Shown: positions 9,372-18,373 of the stretch, in pieces
Position numbering within the stretch: the first letter of the stretch is position 1
Layout: each line of letters begins with the position of its first letter
NCBI RefSeq assembly: GCF_023821985.2
Contig: NZ_CP098805.1
Location: forward strand, 1,674,001-1,738,000
Direction of reading: 5' to 3'
From: Dyadobacter chenhuakuii
GTDB taxonomy: Bacteria > Bacteroidota > Bacteroidia > Cytophagales > Spirosomataceae
Length of the DNA stretch: 64,000 nucleotides
Program-made: the position numbers and the translations under genes
The notes under the pieces: generated by a model
The model's input: the letters and a program-made list of their open reading frames with translations, nothing else
Told to the model about the DNA's origin: nothing
The model's database searches: none

Positions 9372-10010
9372 TCAAAATTTGCCGAATTTCAATGTGAGGT
9401 TATAGGTAATGTTGCTCAGATCGGAATCGGTAAGGCCGTTTCCTTTTGCACCAAACGCCTGCCGGTACGACACACCCGGGCTGAACCGCATCCATTTTAA
9501 GACATTGAATTCTACCTGTACACCCGGCTCCATGAGGAAGAAAAACTTAGGATCTTCGCCATCGTGATCGTCAAAATCGAAATCCCAGTCATCCACTTCC
9601 CGGCGATCGTATTGCATGGTGAATCCGGTCCCGGTTAACAAGTTGAAATTGAAATGCACCCATTTGGTCGAAGCAACTACATATTCCGTCATTAAGCCTG
9701 CTTGCCCGTATTGATAGGTCATTTTTCTCGCAGGGAACTGCTGGTCCTGCAAAGGGACGGGGATGTGATTGGTTGTGGCGGCAAAGCCCAAACCTAGCAT
9801 GAAGCGGCGATTGATAAACCAGCCGCCGTAAATGCCGGGCATATTGGCATAGCTGCCATTGATTTTTGTAAACTTATTGGAGATCGCCGCATATCCGCCG
9901 GAGCGCCGAACACCCGAGCTTTTGAAAATTGTTTCGTTTTCCTGCGCCAGGATGTCTGTGGCGGAAATACCGATTAAGCAGATGGCTAATAAGAGTATCT
10001 TTTTCATCAT
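9372..10010 (-). CDS. Outer-membrane beta-barrel protein, unknown role
   Basis: A 212-residue protein that starts with a signal peptide (MMKKILLLAICLIGISATDILAQ). It continues with alternating aromatic/glycine strands (YGGWFINRRFMLGLGFAA, WMRFSPGVSYRQAFG) and ends in the typical barrel terminus NLTLKFGKF with a final Phe. This fits a small 8-stranded outer-membrane barrel. An acidic loop DWDFDFDDHDGED (about residues 150-162) may bind a cation, which is speculative. A start at 10037 would add 9 polar residues before the signal peptide, so the ATG at 10010 or 10007 is preferred. Confidence 0.68.
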   Translation of the reverse strand: MMKKILLLAICLIGISATDILAQENETIFKSSGVRRSGGYAAISNKFTKINGSYANMPGIYGGWFINRRFMLGLGFAATTNHIPVPLQDQQFPARKMTYQYGQAGLMTEYVVASTKWVHFNFNLLTGTGFTMQYDRREVDDWDFDFDDHDGEDPKFFFLMEPGVQVEFNVLKWMRFSPGVSYRQAFGAKGNGLTDSDLSNITYNLTLKFGKF

Positions 10011-10083
10011 TTTCTGATTTTGTTTCTTCTCAGACAATCCAGAAAATCGACTCCCCTATTTAGTCATGAAATTTTTAAGAAAA

Positions 10084-11592
10084 TTATTTGGCAAGTGAAA
10101 AATCAAGTTGCTGTATCAATGCCGGGTTTTCAGGTGATAAGGTGAAGAAAACGCGCACATTGCCGTTAGAACAATTTAAAAGAAAACTTCCTCTTAACTG
10201 GTTTTCAGCCTTTATTTCCGTTGAGCCGGTCACATTTCCGGTTTGCGTGAGAATGGCGTCCAGCTCCTGCTTTCTGTGATTTACAGACCTGTCGGGAAAG
10301 AAGTTCTCTGCAAATATCCCACTCTGTTCTGCGCCTTCCCAATGCGGTAATAGTTTTAGTAATGCATCTTTTCTTTGTCTTAAAATGGCAGAAACTTCCA
10401 CAGGAAGCGGTTTGAGACCTGCTAATGTAATAATCGTGTCAAGCACGGCGGTGTTAATGTTGGCCATGCCTGCGTAGGTGCGGTTGGCATGCGCAAGGAT
10501 TCCAATGCCGTATTCAGGCAGGATTTGCCACTGGCTCCCAAACCCCGGCAAGCCTCCTGTATGCCCGATTCCAGTCCGTCCTTCGCAATCGCGGCTCCAA
10601 CGCAATCCATAACCATAAGCGGAAGCCATCGCACAGGGACGACCATTGGGATATTTATATTGTGCATTCAAATAGCTGAAATTCCACGGCATCTGCATTT
10701 CCCTCACGTCACTTCTCGAAACCGGGCCCATTTCCGGATCATTGCTCGGCGGCCAGGCCGACAAATGAAAAGAAACATATTTACTAAAATCATCGATAGA
10801 AGTGATCAAACCGCCCATCGCACCATAAGTGCCGTCATGCTCCAATTCTTCTTCCTTCCACAATTCGTCCTCGAAGCGATATCCGTGTGCTAACAGGTTT
10901 GCAGGGGCCTTAGTATACTCCCAAATGGTGTTAGTCATCCCTAACTTCTTAAAAACAACCTCATTAATGTAGTCCTGATAAGGCTGCCCCGAAACATTGC
11001 TAATGATCTTGCCCAGCATAGCGAACCCCAGATTGCTATATTCGTAAGTCACGCCGGGGACATTTGAGAATGAAATTCCTTTTTTAATCAATTCAATAAG
11101 CTGCTCATCCTTTGTGTCCAGCTGCCTGTCGCCCCAGGGATTATCTTCCGGGAAGCCCGCTTGGTGGGTTAGCAAGTGCCTGATGGTGATAGCCGGGGCA
11201 TCACTGGTCAGCGACGGCATATCTTTCAACTCGGGGATGTATAGAAAGGCGCGATCATCGAGTTTCAACTTTCCCTCCTTCCGAAGGGCCAGGATGCCCA
11301 TCGCCGTGACGCTCTTGGACATGGAGGCAATCCGGAACAGAGAGCCAGGCGACGCTTTGGTCTCCGTGGCGATTTCTGAGAAACCGGTCGCGCCGGACAT
11401 TACAAGCTCACCGTCCGCCACTATGCCGAACGCCACAGCAGGAAAATGGTTCTTTTCAGCATATTCATTGTACATCTTCTCGATCACAGGCAATGTGGCT
11501 TTGATCCTGGCGACCCGGTCGCCGCTGTTTTCCTGGCCAAAAGCACTTATGAATAACAGAAAATTAAGGAGTGATGTAAAGGCAAATTTCAT
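10084..11592 (-). CDS. Class C beta-lactamase-like serine hydrolase
   Basis: A 502-residue exported serine hydrolase of the beta-lactamase/PBP-like (AmpC, EstB) family. Such proteins act as esterases, D-aminopeptidases or carboxypeptidases. The signal peptide is residues 1-19. Active-site motifs are complete: SMSK at 90-93 (SxxK nucleophile and base), YSN at 185-187 (YxN), and HTGG near 340 (the HxG/KTG position). About 120 residues after the catalytic domain form a separate C-terminal part (ENQLRGSFLLNCSNGNVRV), probably a small beta domain. No peptidoglycan or beta-lactam gene is adjacent, so the substrate is open. Confidence 0.85.
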   Translation of the reverse strand: MKFAFTSLLNFLLFISAFGQENSGDRVARIKATLPVIEKMYNEYAEKNHFPAVAFGIVADGELVMSGATGFSEIATETKASPGSLFRIASMSKSVTAMGILALRKEGKLKLDDRAFLYIPELKDMPSLTSDAPAITIRHLLTHQAGFPEDNPWGDRQLDTKDEQLIELIKKGISFSNVPGVTYEYSNLGFAMLGKIISNVSGQPYQDYINEVVFKKLGMTNTIWEYTKAPANLLAHGYRFEDELWKEEELEHDGTYGAMGGLITSIDDFSKYVSFHLSAWPPSNDPEMGPVSRSDVREMQMPWNFSYLNAQYKYPNGRPCAMASAYGYGLRWSRDCEGRTGIGHTGGLPGFGSQWQILPEYGIGILAHANRTYAGMANINTAVLDTIITLAGLKPLPVEVSAILRQRKDALLKLLPHWEGAEQSGIFAENFFPDRSVNHRKQELDAILTQTGNVTGSTEIKAENQLRGSFLLNCSNGNVRVFFTLSPENPALIQQLDFSLAK

Positions 11593-11900
11593 TAATCCAA
11601 TGATTTTTATGATGGCTGAAAGGTCAATTTACAAAATGGATTACGCTATTTGAAAAAAGCTGAATCAGAAAATGCTATTTCTTACTTTTGTGCAACACAT
11701 ACTTTTTAATATTATTTAAAAAGTACAACAATGGTGAATTAAAATGTTTGATAATCCGTTATTTTTGCATCGGAGAGTGATTCACAATAAAAGCAATCTT
11801 TGTTTTTCACTATCTTAAAAATTTGGCATCTTAAAAAAATCATAACAAATAAATACGAATTGATAGTGCTGCACACATCTGTCATTAATTTTTCTCTCCT
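11593..11900. other. Divergent intergenic region
   Basis: 308 AT-rich bases between the serine hydrolase and the MFS gene, which diverge. TACTTTTG (11693-11700) and TATTTTTG (11760-11767) match the -7 consensus on the plus strand, but neither has a -33 TTTG at the expected 19-21 spacing. No ORF or RNA gene was seen. Confidence 0.4.
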
Positions 11901-13064
11901 ATGAATTATTCAATTTTTGCTCCCTCCGACTCCCGAAAGTATCTGCGCCTGGCCGTGGCTGCTTTCTTCTTCGTTCAGGGCCTCAGTTTTGCGGCCTGGG
12001 CGAGCCGGATCCCGGATATCAAAAACATGCTGCACCTGACCGAAGGCGGTTTGGGGACAGTTCTTTTGGCACTTCCCATCGGCTTAATGGCCAGCTTACC
12101 CATCTCAGGCTGGATGGTGACACATTACGGAAGTAAAAAAATGGTGCTTATCGGAGCCATTTTGTATGCGGTCACATTGTCTTTTATAGGTTTTGTAACC
12201 AGGACCGAGCAGCTTGTCATTGCGCTGTTCGCATTTGGGCTCTGGGGAAACCTGACCAACATTGCTGTAAATACACAGGCTGTTGCAGTGGAACAGGTCT
12301 ACGGAAAATCCATCATGGCCTCATTTCACGGACTTTGGAGTTTGGCTGGCTTTGTGAGCGCGATGATTGGCTCTTTCTTTATTTCGGTTAGTATCCCTCC
12401 TCATATTCATTTTAGCGTGATCGCGCTGGCGGCATTCATCATTATCTTCACGGCTTACAAGCATACAATGCCGGATAGCGAGAAGAACGAAGGTGAAGCG
12501 CAACCCATGTTTGTAAAGCCCGACCGTGATTTGCTAATGCTAGGTTTGATCGGATTCTGTGCCATGGTTTGCGAAGGCGCAATGTTCGATTGGAGCGGTG
12601 TTTACTTCCAGGAAGCCGTTCACGTACCTGCCTCATTGACAACACTTGGTTATGTAGCCTTTATGGGCACGATGACTGGCGGTCGCTTTGCTGGCGACTG
12701 GCTTGCTAACCGCATCGGACGCAAGAAAATGTTGCAGATTAGCGGCGCTTTGATGGGATCAGGACTTGCTATTGCTGTGTTTTTCCCATTCCTGGTTCCG
12801 GCAACATTCGGTTTCCTTTTAGTAGGATTTGGTGTTTCATCCGTTGTGCCATTGGTTTACAGCGCGGCAGGAAAATCAACCACTATGTCAGCGGGAATGG
12901 CGCTTGCTGCGGTTTCGTCGATCAGCTTTATTGGCTTCCTTATCGGACCTCCGTTGATCGGGATTGTCGCTCAGTTTGCCGATTTGAGAATGTCATTCGG
13001 GATTGTGGGCATACTCGCTTCCCTAACAGCATTCCTGTCTGCAAAAGCCAAGTTGATCCAATAA
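11901..13064 (+). CDS. MFS transporter (YbjJ/fucose-permease-like)
   Basis: A 387-residue inner-membrane carrier with 12 predicted helices in two bundles. Helix 1 contains FFFVQGLSFAAWASRIPDIK, a sequence style seen in YbjJ-like MFS members. The loop 2-3 motif is HYGSKKMVLIG and the equivalent in the second half is NRIGRKKMLQISG. The substrate cannot be predicted. It stands alone and ends at a very strong hairpin shared with the convergent isomerase-like gene. Confidence 0.85.
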   Translation: MNYSIFAPSDSRKYLRLAVAAFFFVQGLSFAAWASRIPDIKNMLHLTEGGLGTVLLALPIGLMASLPISGWMVTHYGSKKMVLIGAILYAVTLSFIGFVTRTEQLVIALFAFGLWGNLTNIAVNTQAVAVEQVYGKSIMASFHGLWSLAGFVSAMIGSFFISVSIPPHIHFSVIALAAFIIIFTAYKHTMPDSEKNEGEAQPMFVKPDRDLLMLGLIGFCAMVCEGAMFDWSGVYFQEAVHVPASLTTLGYVAFMGTMTGGRFAGDWLANRIGRKKMLQISGALMGSGLAIAVFFPFLVPATFGFLLVGFGVSSVVPLVYSAAGKSTTMSAGMALAAVSSISFIGFLIGPPLIGIVAQFADLRMSFGIVGILASLTAFLSAKAKLIQ

Positions 13065-13073
13065 TTAAGGGTT

Positions 13074-13127
13074 ATCAAATAAAGCAAAAAGGATAGTCGA
13101 GAGGCTATCCTTTTTGCTTTATTTGAT
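13074..13127. terminator. Bidirectional terminator with a 23-bp perfect stem
   Basis: ATCAAATAAAGCAAAAAGGATAG and its exact reverse complement are separated by 8 bases. The inner GGATAG/CTATCC stem is followed by T5 on one strand and T5 on the other, between convergent genes. Confidence 0.88.
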
Positions 13128-13184
13128 GTTTTAAAATTTGCCCAGGCGGAATGCATATTCTGGCTGTTTGACGAGCTATTAGTT

Positions 13185-14105
13185 TCACCCGAGAAACTGG
13201 CGGAGGTAATTTCTGCTTGTCAGGATTGCGCTTTGGACATCTGTAATGCTTCCCTCATAAGCCTTATCTTCTACTTCGATGACAACCGGACCCCGGTAAC
13301 GCACGTCCGTTAAAGCCGCGAATAAGGCGCGCCAATTTACATCACCCAAGCCGGGTAATTTGGGGGAGTGATATTCCAGCGGATTTGCCATAATGCCTAC
13401 CCTATCCAGCTTGTCTTTGTAAATTTTTGCATCCTTTAAATGAATGTGGTGCAGGCGGTCTTTGTAATCATAAATTGGCTTCGTTTCACTCATCATTTGC
13501 CAGATCATGTGAGAAGGGTCATAGTTCAAACCAAAAATCGGGCTTGGTATGATCTCAAACATCCTGTCCCAAACTGCAGGGCTAATAGCCAGGTTTTTTC
13601 CACCCGGCCATTCATCGTCTGTAAAGAACATCGGGCAGTTCTCGATCCCTATCTTGACATTGTTTTCCTCTGCAACCTTTACGATTGCCGGCCATACATC
13701 CGCAAATTTGGCCAGATTCTCTTTAATGCTCTTCGCCGGATTACGGCCAATGAATGTCGTAACAACAGGAATACCAAGCTTCGCTGCTCCACGGATCACC
13801 TTCTTAATGTGTTCAATATAATAACCGGAACGCTCCTCGTCCGGATCAAGCGGATTGGGATAATAACCCAGCGCCGAAATGGTAATATTTGCTTCCTTCA
13901 ATGTATGCCTGATCCCTGCAATCCGCTCGGGTGTGAGGTTGTTTACGTCAATGTGCGTGACGCCGGCGTATCTTCTGCTATCCGCATTATCCGACGGCCA
14001 GCACATCATTTCTACACAAGAAAAACCGTGATTACCCGCAAACTGAACCACGTGTTCGAAGCCAAAATCGCCCAGAATGGCGCTGTTAAAACCTAGTTTA
14101 AGCAT
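13185..14105 (-). CDS. Sugar phosphate isomerase/epimerase-like TIM barrel
   Basis: A 306-residue cytoplasmic protein of the xylose-isomerase-like TIM barrel (AP endonuclease 2) superfamily. Metal-site landmarks typical of the family are visible: Glu in KIGIENCPMFF, Asp/His in GLNYDPSHMIW, His in LHHIHLKDAK, and Glu near the end in VVIEVEDKAYEG. There is no signal peptide, unlike the homologue at 53650-54510. The substrate is likely a sugar or inositol derivative, but this is not determinable. It is monocistronic. Confidence 0.82.
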   Translation of the reverse strand: MLKLGFNSAILGDFGFEHVVQFAGNHGFSCVEMMCWPSDNADSRRYAGVTHIDVNNLTPERIAGIRHTLKEANITISALGYYPNPLDPDEERSGYYIEHIKKVIRGAAKLGIPVVTTFIGRNPAKSIKENLAKFADVWPAIVKVAEENNVKIGIENCPMFFTDDEWPGGKNLAISPAVWDRMFEIIPSPIFGLNYDPSHMIWQMMSETKPIYDYKDRLHHIHLKDAKIYKDKLDRVGIMANPLEYHSPKLPGLGDVNWRALFAALTDVRYRGPVVIEVEDKAYEGSITDVQSAILTSRNYLRQFLG

Positions 14106-14220
14106 AAGGATTTAGTTTTTGAGGCAAACTTCATTAAAAAACCGGCGGCATTCAAGAATCACCGTCAATTCTATCCAAATTTTACGAGGCTTCATCAATT
14201 CAGGGCACCATTGGTAATTA

Positions 14221-14233
14221 TCGTACGGTACGA
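14221..14233. promoter_or_regulatory. Perfect 13-bp palindrome upstream of the three-gene cassette
   Basis: TCGTAC-G-GTACGA is a perfect inverted repeat 55 bases before the start codon at 14288. It is followed by TAATTTTA (14242-14249), a 7-of-8 match to TAnnTTTG. Its position suits an operator; no regulator can be assigned. Confidence 0.4.
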
Positions 14234-14287
14234 AATCCTTTTAATTTTAGTAATATTGATCTAACAAAATCAACACTTTAGACGCAT

Positions 14288-14977
14288 ATGGCAGATTCAG
14301 AACCGGGTATCGGAAAGAAGATACTCAGCTTTTTTATCAAGGAGGGTGAGGAACCGATCAGGCCAGCAGCAGCGCCAACAACGGCAGCTCAGGCAGCACC
14401 GGAAGCTCCCAAACCAGTCATCGCGAATACCGCCCCGAATGCTGCGGGCACGGGCAACATCGACAAGAAATTCACAGAACATTTCGTGAGCCTGCTCGAA
14501 AAAGCCAACCTTCCGGGACCTGATTATTTCGAATACAAGCAGGCACTTCAGAGTATGGAAGACCTGGGATTAGGAGAGGAAAAGCAGTTCCAGGCGGCCT
14601 GGGCAAGTTTCAAGGCGATGGGTGGTGTGAAGGAAACAACGGTTTTGAACACTTCTGCCAATCAATACCTGGGGATTTTGGATAAGGACCGGGCTTCGTT
14701 TTTGAAAGATGTCGAAAGGGCGATCAATGATCGCGTGGGCGCACTGCAGGATGAGGAAAAGCGGCTGGAAGATTCCAATAAGGCCATTGCCCAGCAGATT
14801 GCGGATCTGCAAAAAAAGATGGACGATAACAAGAACCGACTCGGACAAATCTCGGGAGAAGTGGCAGAACAAAGTGCGAAGATCAATGCAAACAAGGATA
14901 GTTTTGAAATCACCTATCTGAGTTTCGTAGATCAGATCAAGTCGGATTTAAATAAAATCAATCAATATCTTAAATAA
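14288..14977 (+). CDS. Soluble coiled-coil protein, first gene of the ASKHA cassette
   Basis: I do not recognise a named family. The 229-residue protein has no signal peptide or membrane segment. Residues 1-20 are a short amphipathic start (IGKKILSFFIKEG). Residues 24-58 are a low-complexity Ala/Pro linker, followed by a helical domain (IDKKFTEHFVSLLEKANLPGPDYFEYKQAL). A long coiled coil runs from about 135 to the end, with heptads such as DEEKRLEDSNKAIAQQIADL. It is followed after 19 bases by the membrane coiled-coil gene and then the Ppx/GppA-like gene, all on one strand, so it is probably a cytosolic partner of both. Confidence 0.72.
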   Translation: MADSEPGIGKKILSFFIKEGEEPIRPAAAPTTAAQAAPEAPKPVIANTAPNAAGTGNIDKKFTEHFVSLLEKANLPGPDYFEYKQALQSMEDLGLGEEKQFQAAWASFKAMGGVKETTVLNTSANQYLGILDKDRASFLKDVERAINDRVGALQDEEKRLEDSNKAIAQQIADLQKKMDDNKNRLGQISGEVAEQSAKINANKDSFEITYLSFVDQIKSDLNKINQYLK

Positions 14978-14996
14978 CCTAACATTTCGATCAACA

Positions 14997-16010
14997 ATGG
15001 CTACACCAGATTTTACACAAATCGGAGGCTCGCAGGAAGACCCATCGAAGCGATCATACTGGAGCAAACCCGAAGGCATAACCTCACTCCTTTTTATCGG
15101 GGGAGCCGGGGCCATAACCCTTTATTTTTGGAATAAAATCGCAGCTTTCCTGATAGAAGTAACTAAAAACACACTCTATCTTGGCTTTTTAATGGCTGTA
15201 CTCGCGCTGCTTATCTTTCTGTTCACCAGCAAAGATGTAAGGACGGCGGTTTTCTTCCTTTTCAAAACACTCATGCGCAACATTACCGGCCTGATTATCA
15301 AGCTGGATCCGATCGCGATCATGAAGATCTATATTGATGACCTGAAAGAGAAAAGGGAAAAAATGCAGGGTCAGATCAATACGCTCGCTGGCCAGCTCGT
15401 GAAATTGAACAAGAACATTAACGAGAATAATGAGCAGATCAAGCAGAAATTTGCGGAAGCAAACAAAGCAAGCACCATGCTCGACCGGCCGGGAATGAAG
15501 GAAACAGCATCTTTGGCAACCATTGAAGGAGCCGGTTTACAGGAGATGAATGAAAAGCTATTTCCGTTGCAGCGAAACATGAAAACCGTGTTGGAATTTA
15601 TGGAAAAAGTCAACAAAAGCGCTGACTACATTATTAAAGAAACAGAAATCAAGGTCAAACTTAAAGAAGCGGAATATAGAATTGTGAAGGAAAGCTCGAA
15701 TGCATTGCGAACGGCGATCAGCATTTTCAAAGGAAATCCGGACAAAAAGTTCTATTTCGATGAGTCGATGGAATACATTCAGGACGACATGAGCCAGAAA
15801 CTGGGAGAAATGAAGCGCGCGATGGACTTGTCACTGGACTTTATCAACGGCGTGGACGTTCAGAACGGGCTGCTTTCAGACAAAGGACAAGCCATGCTGG
15901 AAGCTTACAACTCCGGACAATTCAAACTCATCCAGCTCGATAATCCGCAGCCGGTGAACCGTTCGGCAGGAACTCCGAAAGATTCGAGCTACAAAGGGTT
16001 ACTGGACTAG
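14997..16010 (+). CDS. Membrane-anchored PspA-like coiled-coil protein
   Basis: 337 residues. After a polar N-terminus, two or three hydrophobic helices follow: about 27-55, 57-75 (LYLGFLMAVLALLIFLFTS) and a weaker one near 82-100. The segment LDPIAIMKIYIDDLKEKREK then begins a long coiled coil. This helical-hairpin layout recalls PspA/Vipp1 (DP..., then a paired Asp/Glu-rich helix), but PspA itself has no transmembrane helix. The tail from about 290 is unstructured (NPQPVNRSAGTPK). As middle gene of the cassette it probably links the membrane to the flanking products. The PspA relation is inference from pattern and needs structure or profile comparison. Confidence 0.65.
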   Translation: MATPDFTQIGGSQEDPSKRSYWSKPEGITSLLFIGGAGAITLYFWNKIAAFLIEVTKNTLYLGFLMAVLALLIFLFTSKDVRTAVFFLFKTLMRNITGLIIKLDPIAIMKIYIDDLKEKREKMQGQINTLAGQLVKLNKNINENNEQIKQKFAEANKASTMLDRPGMKETASLATIEGAGLQEMNEKLFPLQRNMKTVLEFMEKVNKSADYIIKETEIKVKLKEAEYRIVKESSNALRTAISIFKGNPDKKFYFDESMEYIQDDMSQKLGEMKRAMDLSLDFINGVDVQNGLLSDKGQAMLEAYNSGQFKLIQLDNPQPVNRSAGTPKDSSYKGLLD

Positions 16011-16058
16011 AATTCTTCCTTACTTCAATTTACATTATTCATTTTACACAAAATATCA

Positions 16059-17078
16059 ATGAAAAGACTAACAGTTGCAGGCCGGTTGATCATTACCGCT
16101 ATCATTATTGGGGCCATATTCTTAGGTTATAAATATCTCGGCGGCGAAAAAGCCCTGAACCAAATGGCCGAAGATCGTGCGCAAAGTCCGCAAACGGAAG
16201 CGAGTAACACCAACCCAGATATGCCTTCGGCCGAGACGCCTGCGGAAAATTCAGAAGCAACTTCCACAGAAGTTTCAGCATTCAGTTACACACCGCCAGC
16301 GCCAGTGGATGGCAAATTACGCGGTGTTGTTGAGCTGGGAGCAAGCGGTTTCAACTCATTCATTATTAAGGTTGACAAAGAAAAACGCTGGTCTCTTGAA
16401 AAATCAGAATTCGGAAACAGTCTTGTGACCGAAAATATGGCAACGGACGAAGACGTCAGAATTGGCCTGAAAAAGTACATTGGCGGAATGCTGGATTACG
16501 GCGTGGCCAGCAAAGACATTCACTTCGTAGTGAGTTCAGGTGCTGCGAAAGCAGATGTTACTGTAAAAATAACGCGTGTTTTGAAATCGCTCGGATACGT
16601 GGTGAACCAGGTTACCGCCGAGCAGGAAGGGCAGCTGGCTTTGAAATCAGTATTACCAGCTGACTATGCTGGCAAAGCATTCGTGGTTGACATTGGCTCC
16701 GGAAACACAAAAATCTCATGGATTGAGAATGGAAAAGTTTCTGCGCTTGAATCATACGGAGCCAAATATTTCCAGGAAGGAACAGACGATTCCAAAGTGT
16801 ACCAGGAAGTAAGCGCGAAGGCCAAACAAATTCCTGAGGATTTGAGAAAGACCTGCTTCATCATTGGCGGCGTTCCCTTCGAAATGGCCAAAGAATCGCG
16901 CAAAGGAAAAGAGCGCTTCACCACACTGAGCGCGCCGCTCGCTTATTCGAAATTGACGAACGCGAAATCGAAAGCGGGTGTGAACATTTACAAAGCAGTA
17001 ACAGATGCAACTGGCTGTCAGCAATTTGTATTCGACTGGGATGCAAACTTTACAATCGGCTTCTTGTTAGGATTATGA
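16059..17078 (+). CDS. Membrane-anchored Ppx/GppA-like ASKHA-fold protein
   Basis: 339 residues with one N-terminal transmembrane helix (residues 8-24, LIITAIIIGAIFLGYKYL) and a Pro/Glu/Thr-rich linker to about 85. An ASKHA (actin/Hsp70/sugar-kinase) domain follows. VELGASGFNSFIIK is the phosphate-1 loop, AEQEGQLALKSV corresponds to the conserved Glu-rich helix of exopolyphosphatase/GppA, VVDIGSGNTKISW is phosphate-2, and FIIGGVPFEMA is the adenosine-type Gly motif. Ppx/GppA enzymes hydrolyse polyphosphate or pppGpp. Here the phosphate-1 Asp is Glu and the C-terminal HD-type domain is missing, so a catalytic or purely binding role is open. Membrane topology puts the domain on one side only; the Lys position does not settle which. 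Confidence 0.72.
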   Translation: MKRLTVAGRLIITAIIIGAIFLGYKYLGGEKALNQMAEDRAQSPQTEASNTNPDMPSAETPAENSEATSTEVSAFSYTPPAPVDGKLRGVVELGASGFNSFIIKVDKEKRWSLEKSEFGNSLVTENMATDEDVRIGLKKYIGGMLDYGVASKDIHFVVSSGAAKADVTVKITRVLKSLGYVVNQVTAEQEGQLALKSVLPADYAGKAFVVDIGSGNTKISWIENGKVSALESYGAKYFQEGTDDSKVYQEVSAKAKQIPEDLRKTCFIIGGVPFEMAKESRKGKERFTTLSAPLAYSKLTNAKSKAGVNIYKAVTDATGCQQFVFDWDANFTIGFLLGL

Positions 17079-17104
17079 GTTGAGACGAGCTGATTCATTT
17101 TTTG

Positions 17105-17146
17105 GAGGAGGGGAAATTTACAAATGTAAAATTCCCCTCCTCTTTT
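17105..17146 (+). terminator. Rho-independent terminator after the ASKHA cassette
   Basis: GAGGAGGGGAAATTTACA pairs with TGTAAAATTCCCCTCCTC across a 2-base loop (17105-17142), followed by TTTT. It separates the three-gene cassette from the gene starting at 17178. Confidence 0.82.
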
Positions 17147-17177
17147 GTTATCTTTCCCTTTTATTGCAATCTACTAC

Positions 17178-17678
17178 ATGACACTATCCCAACTCTTTAA
17201 CTCCATTTCGGAAAATCCCTGGCCGCTGGCCATTTATTTCATGTTGTTACCCATTCTCGCCTGGCTCATTGGAATGTCGGCAGACGGCAGCAAGAATGTT
17301 AAACTTTGGAGTTACGTCTATGCCGTGCTCGTCTATGCAGTTTGCATCCCAGGTATTTTTGCTGTTACACTCAACATTTATCTTTTTCTTTTTGAAAGGC
17401 AGAGTGTTTGGCAGGCAAACATTATCATGCAGTTTCTACCGATCATTTCAATGGGCTTGACACTCATGTTGATCAAAAGCAAGATCCCATTTTCGTTAAT
17501 TCCCGGATTTGGCAAAATTTCCGGATTTCTGACATTGATTTTTGCACTCATCGGTGTAATGTGGTTTGTCGACAGAATCCACTTAGTAGCATGGACTTAC
17601 GTTCCGTTTAGTGCCATTTTGATCGGTTTTGTACTTACTTTACTAGCGATTAGGTTTGCATGGAGCAAATTGTTCTGA
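17178..17678 (+). CDS. Small polytopic membrane protein, unknown role
   Basis: 166 residues and five hydrophobic helices: WPLAIYFMLLPILAWLIGM, VYAVLVYAVCIPGIFAV, ANIIMQFLPIISMGLTLM, FLTLIFALIGVMWFV and YVPFSAILIGFVLTLLAIRF. No family recognised. The ATG at 17178 gives MTLSQLFNSI; an in-frame start at 17145 falls right behind the terminator and is less likely. Its last 19 bases overlap the start of the nuclease-like gene in another frame, so the two are co-translated. Whether it takes part in the downstream defence-like genes is not known. Confidence 0.7.
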   Translation: MTLSQLFNSISENPWPLAIYFMLLPILAWLIGMSADGSKNVKLWSYVYAVLVYAVCIPGIFAVTLNIYLFLFERQSVWQANIIMQFLPIISMGLTLMLIKSKIPFSLIPGFGKISGFLTLIFALIGVMWFVDRIHLVAWTYVPFSAILIGFVLTLLAIRFAWSKLF

Positions 17679-18322
17679 CCAAGGGCTCGTATATTCAAAT
17701 CTCAATCAGCGAAAATCAGCGGATTTTTGCTCGCGAGCTCGTGGAGCATTCTTTGCGCCACCATCACGTTGCCAATATTTGGGATAAGCACAACGACAAA
17801 CTTTCACAAACCAGGATGATGCGTTTTACCGGAAGCTTGGGTGAAATCGTTTTTGCAGATTGCTATCATTTACCGCAGCCGACCAAATCCTTCGGCGCAA
17901 CAGACGGGCAGGATTGGGGACAGGACTTTTTAATCAAATCCGAGGAACATTCCTTTTCCGTCGATATCAAATCCATGAAGCGCCGCACCGGCGTGCTAGG
18001 CTCCGACTATGTCCTGAACATTCCTTCGTCGCAACTGCACAAAGCAAATTCCAAAACTTCATATTACTTCTGCATCTCATTTCACCAATGTCCCACCGAA
18101 GGCACCATCGCCTCCCTACTTGGTTTCATTGATAAGGTTGCATTAGAAAAAGGAGAAATTGGAGCGTTGTATAAAAGCGGCACAAAACGCATCCGATCTG
18201 ACGGAACTTCGTTTACATTTTATGAAAGTACATATGAAGTTTTGTTCCGCGATATTGATCCGCCCGTTATGACAAACCACATCAGGAAGTTGCCCGGCTT
18301 CCGGATCTGTACGTTGAAATAA
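17660..18322 (+). CDS. PD-(D/E)XK-nuclease-like protein
   Basis: A 220-residue soluble protein without a named family that I recognise. It shows the layout of a restriction-endonuclease fold: a helix with Glu in GSLGEIVFADCYH (about residues 58-70), then Asp in GQDFLIKSEEH (about 92), then VDIKSMKR (Asp-x-Lys, about 106) on the next strand. This is the E...D...DxK signature of Mg-dependent nucleases. A restriction, repair or defence nuclease is plausible. Its start overlaps the membrane-protein gene by 19 bases. An adenine methyltransferase lies 0.8 kb downstream on the same strand, which would fit a restriction-modification pairing. The nuclease reading is motif-based inference. Confidence 0.6.
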   Translation: MEQIVLTKGSYIQISISENQRIFARELVEHSLRHHHVANIWDKHNDKLSQTRMMRFTGSLGEIVFADCYHLPQPTKSFGATDGQDWGQDFLIKSEEHSFSVDIKSMKRRTGVLGSDYVLNIPSSQLHKANSKTSYYFCISFHQCPTEGTIASLLGFIDKVALEKGEIGALYKSGTKRIRSDGTSFTFYESTYEVLFRDIDPPVMTNHIRKLPGFRICTLK

Positions 18323-18329
18323 TGATTTT

Positions 18330-18339
18330 TATACGTATA
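18330..18339. promoter_or_regulatory. 10-bp palindrome before the antitoxin gene
   Basis: TATACGTATA, a perfect palindrome 35 bases before the antitoxin start at 18374, in an AT-rich spacer. Toxin-antitoxin operons usually autoregulate through such sites; assignment is tentative. Confidence 0.35.
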
Positions 18340-18373
18340 TTTAAATAGTTTTATTCAAGAACACACGTGTAAA

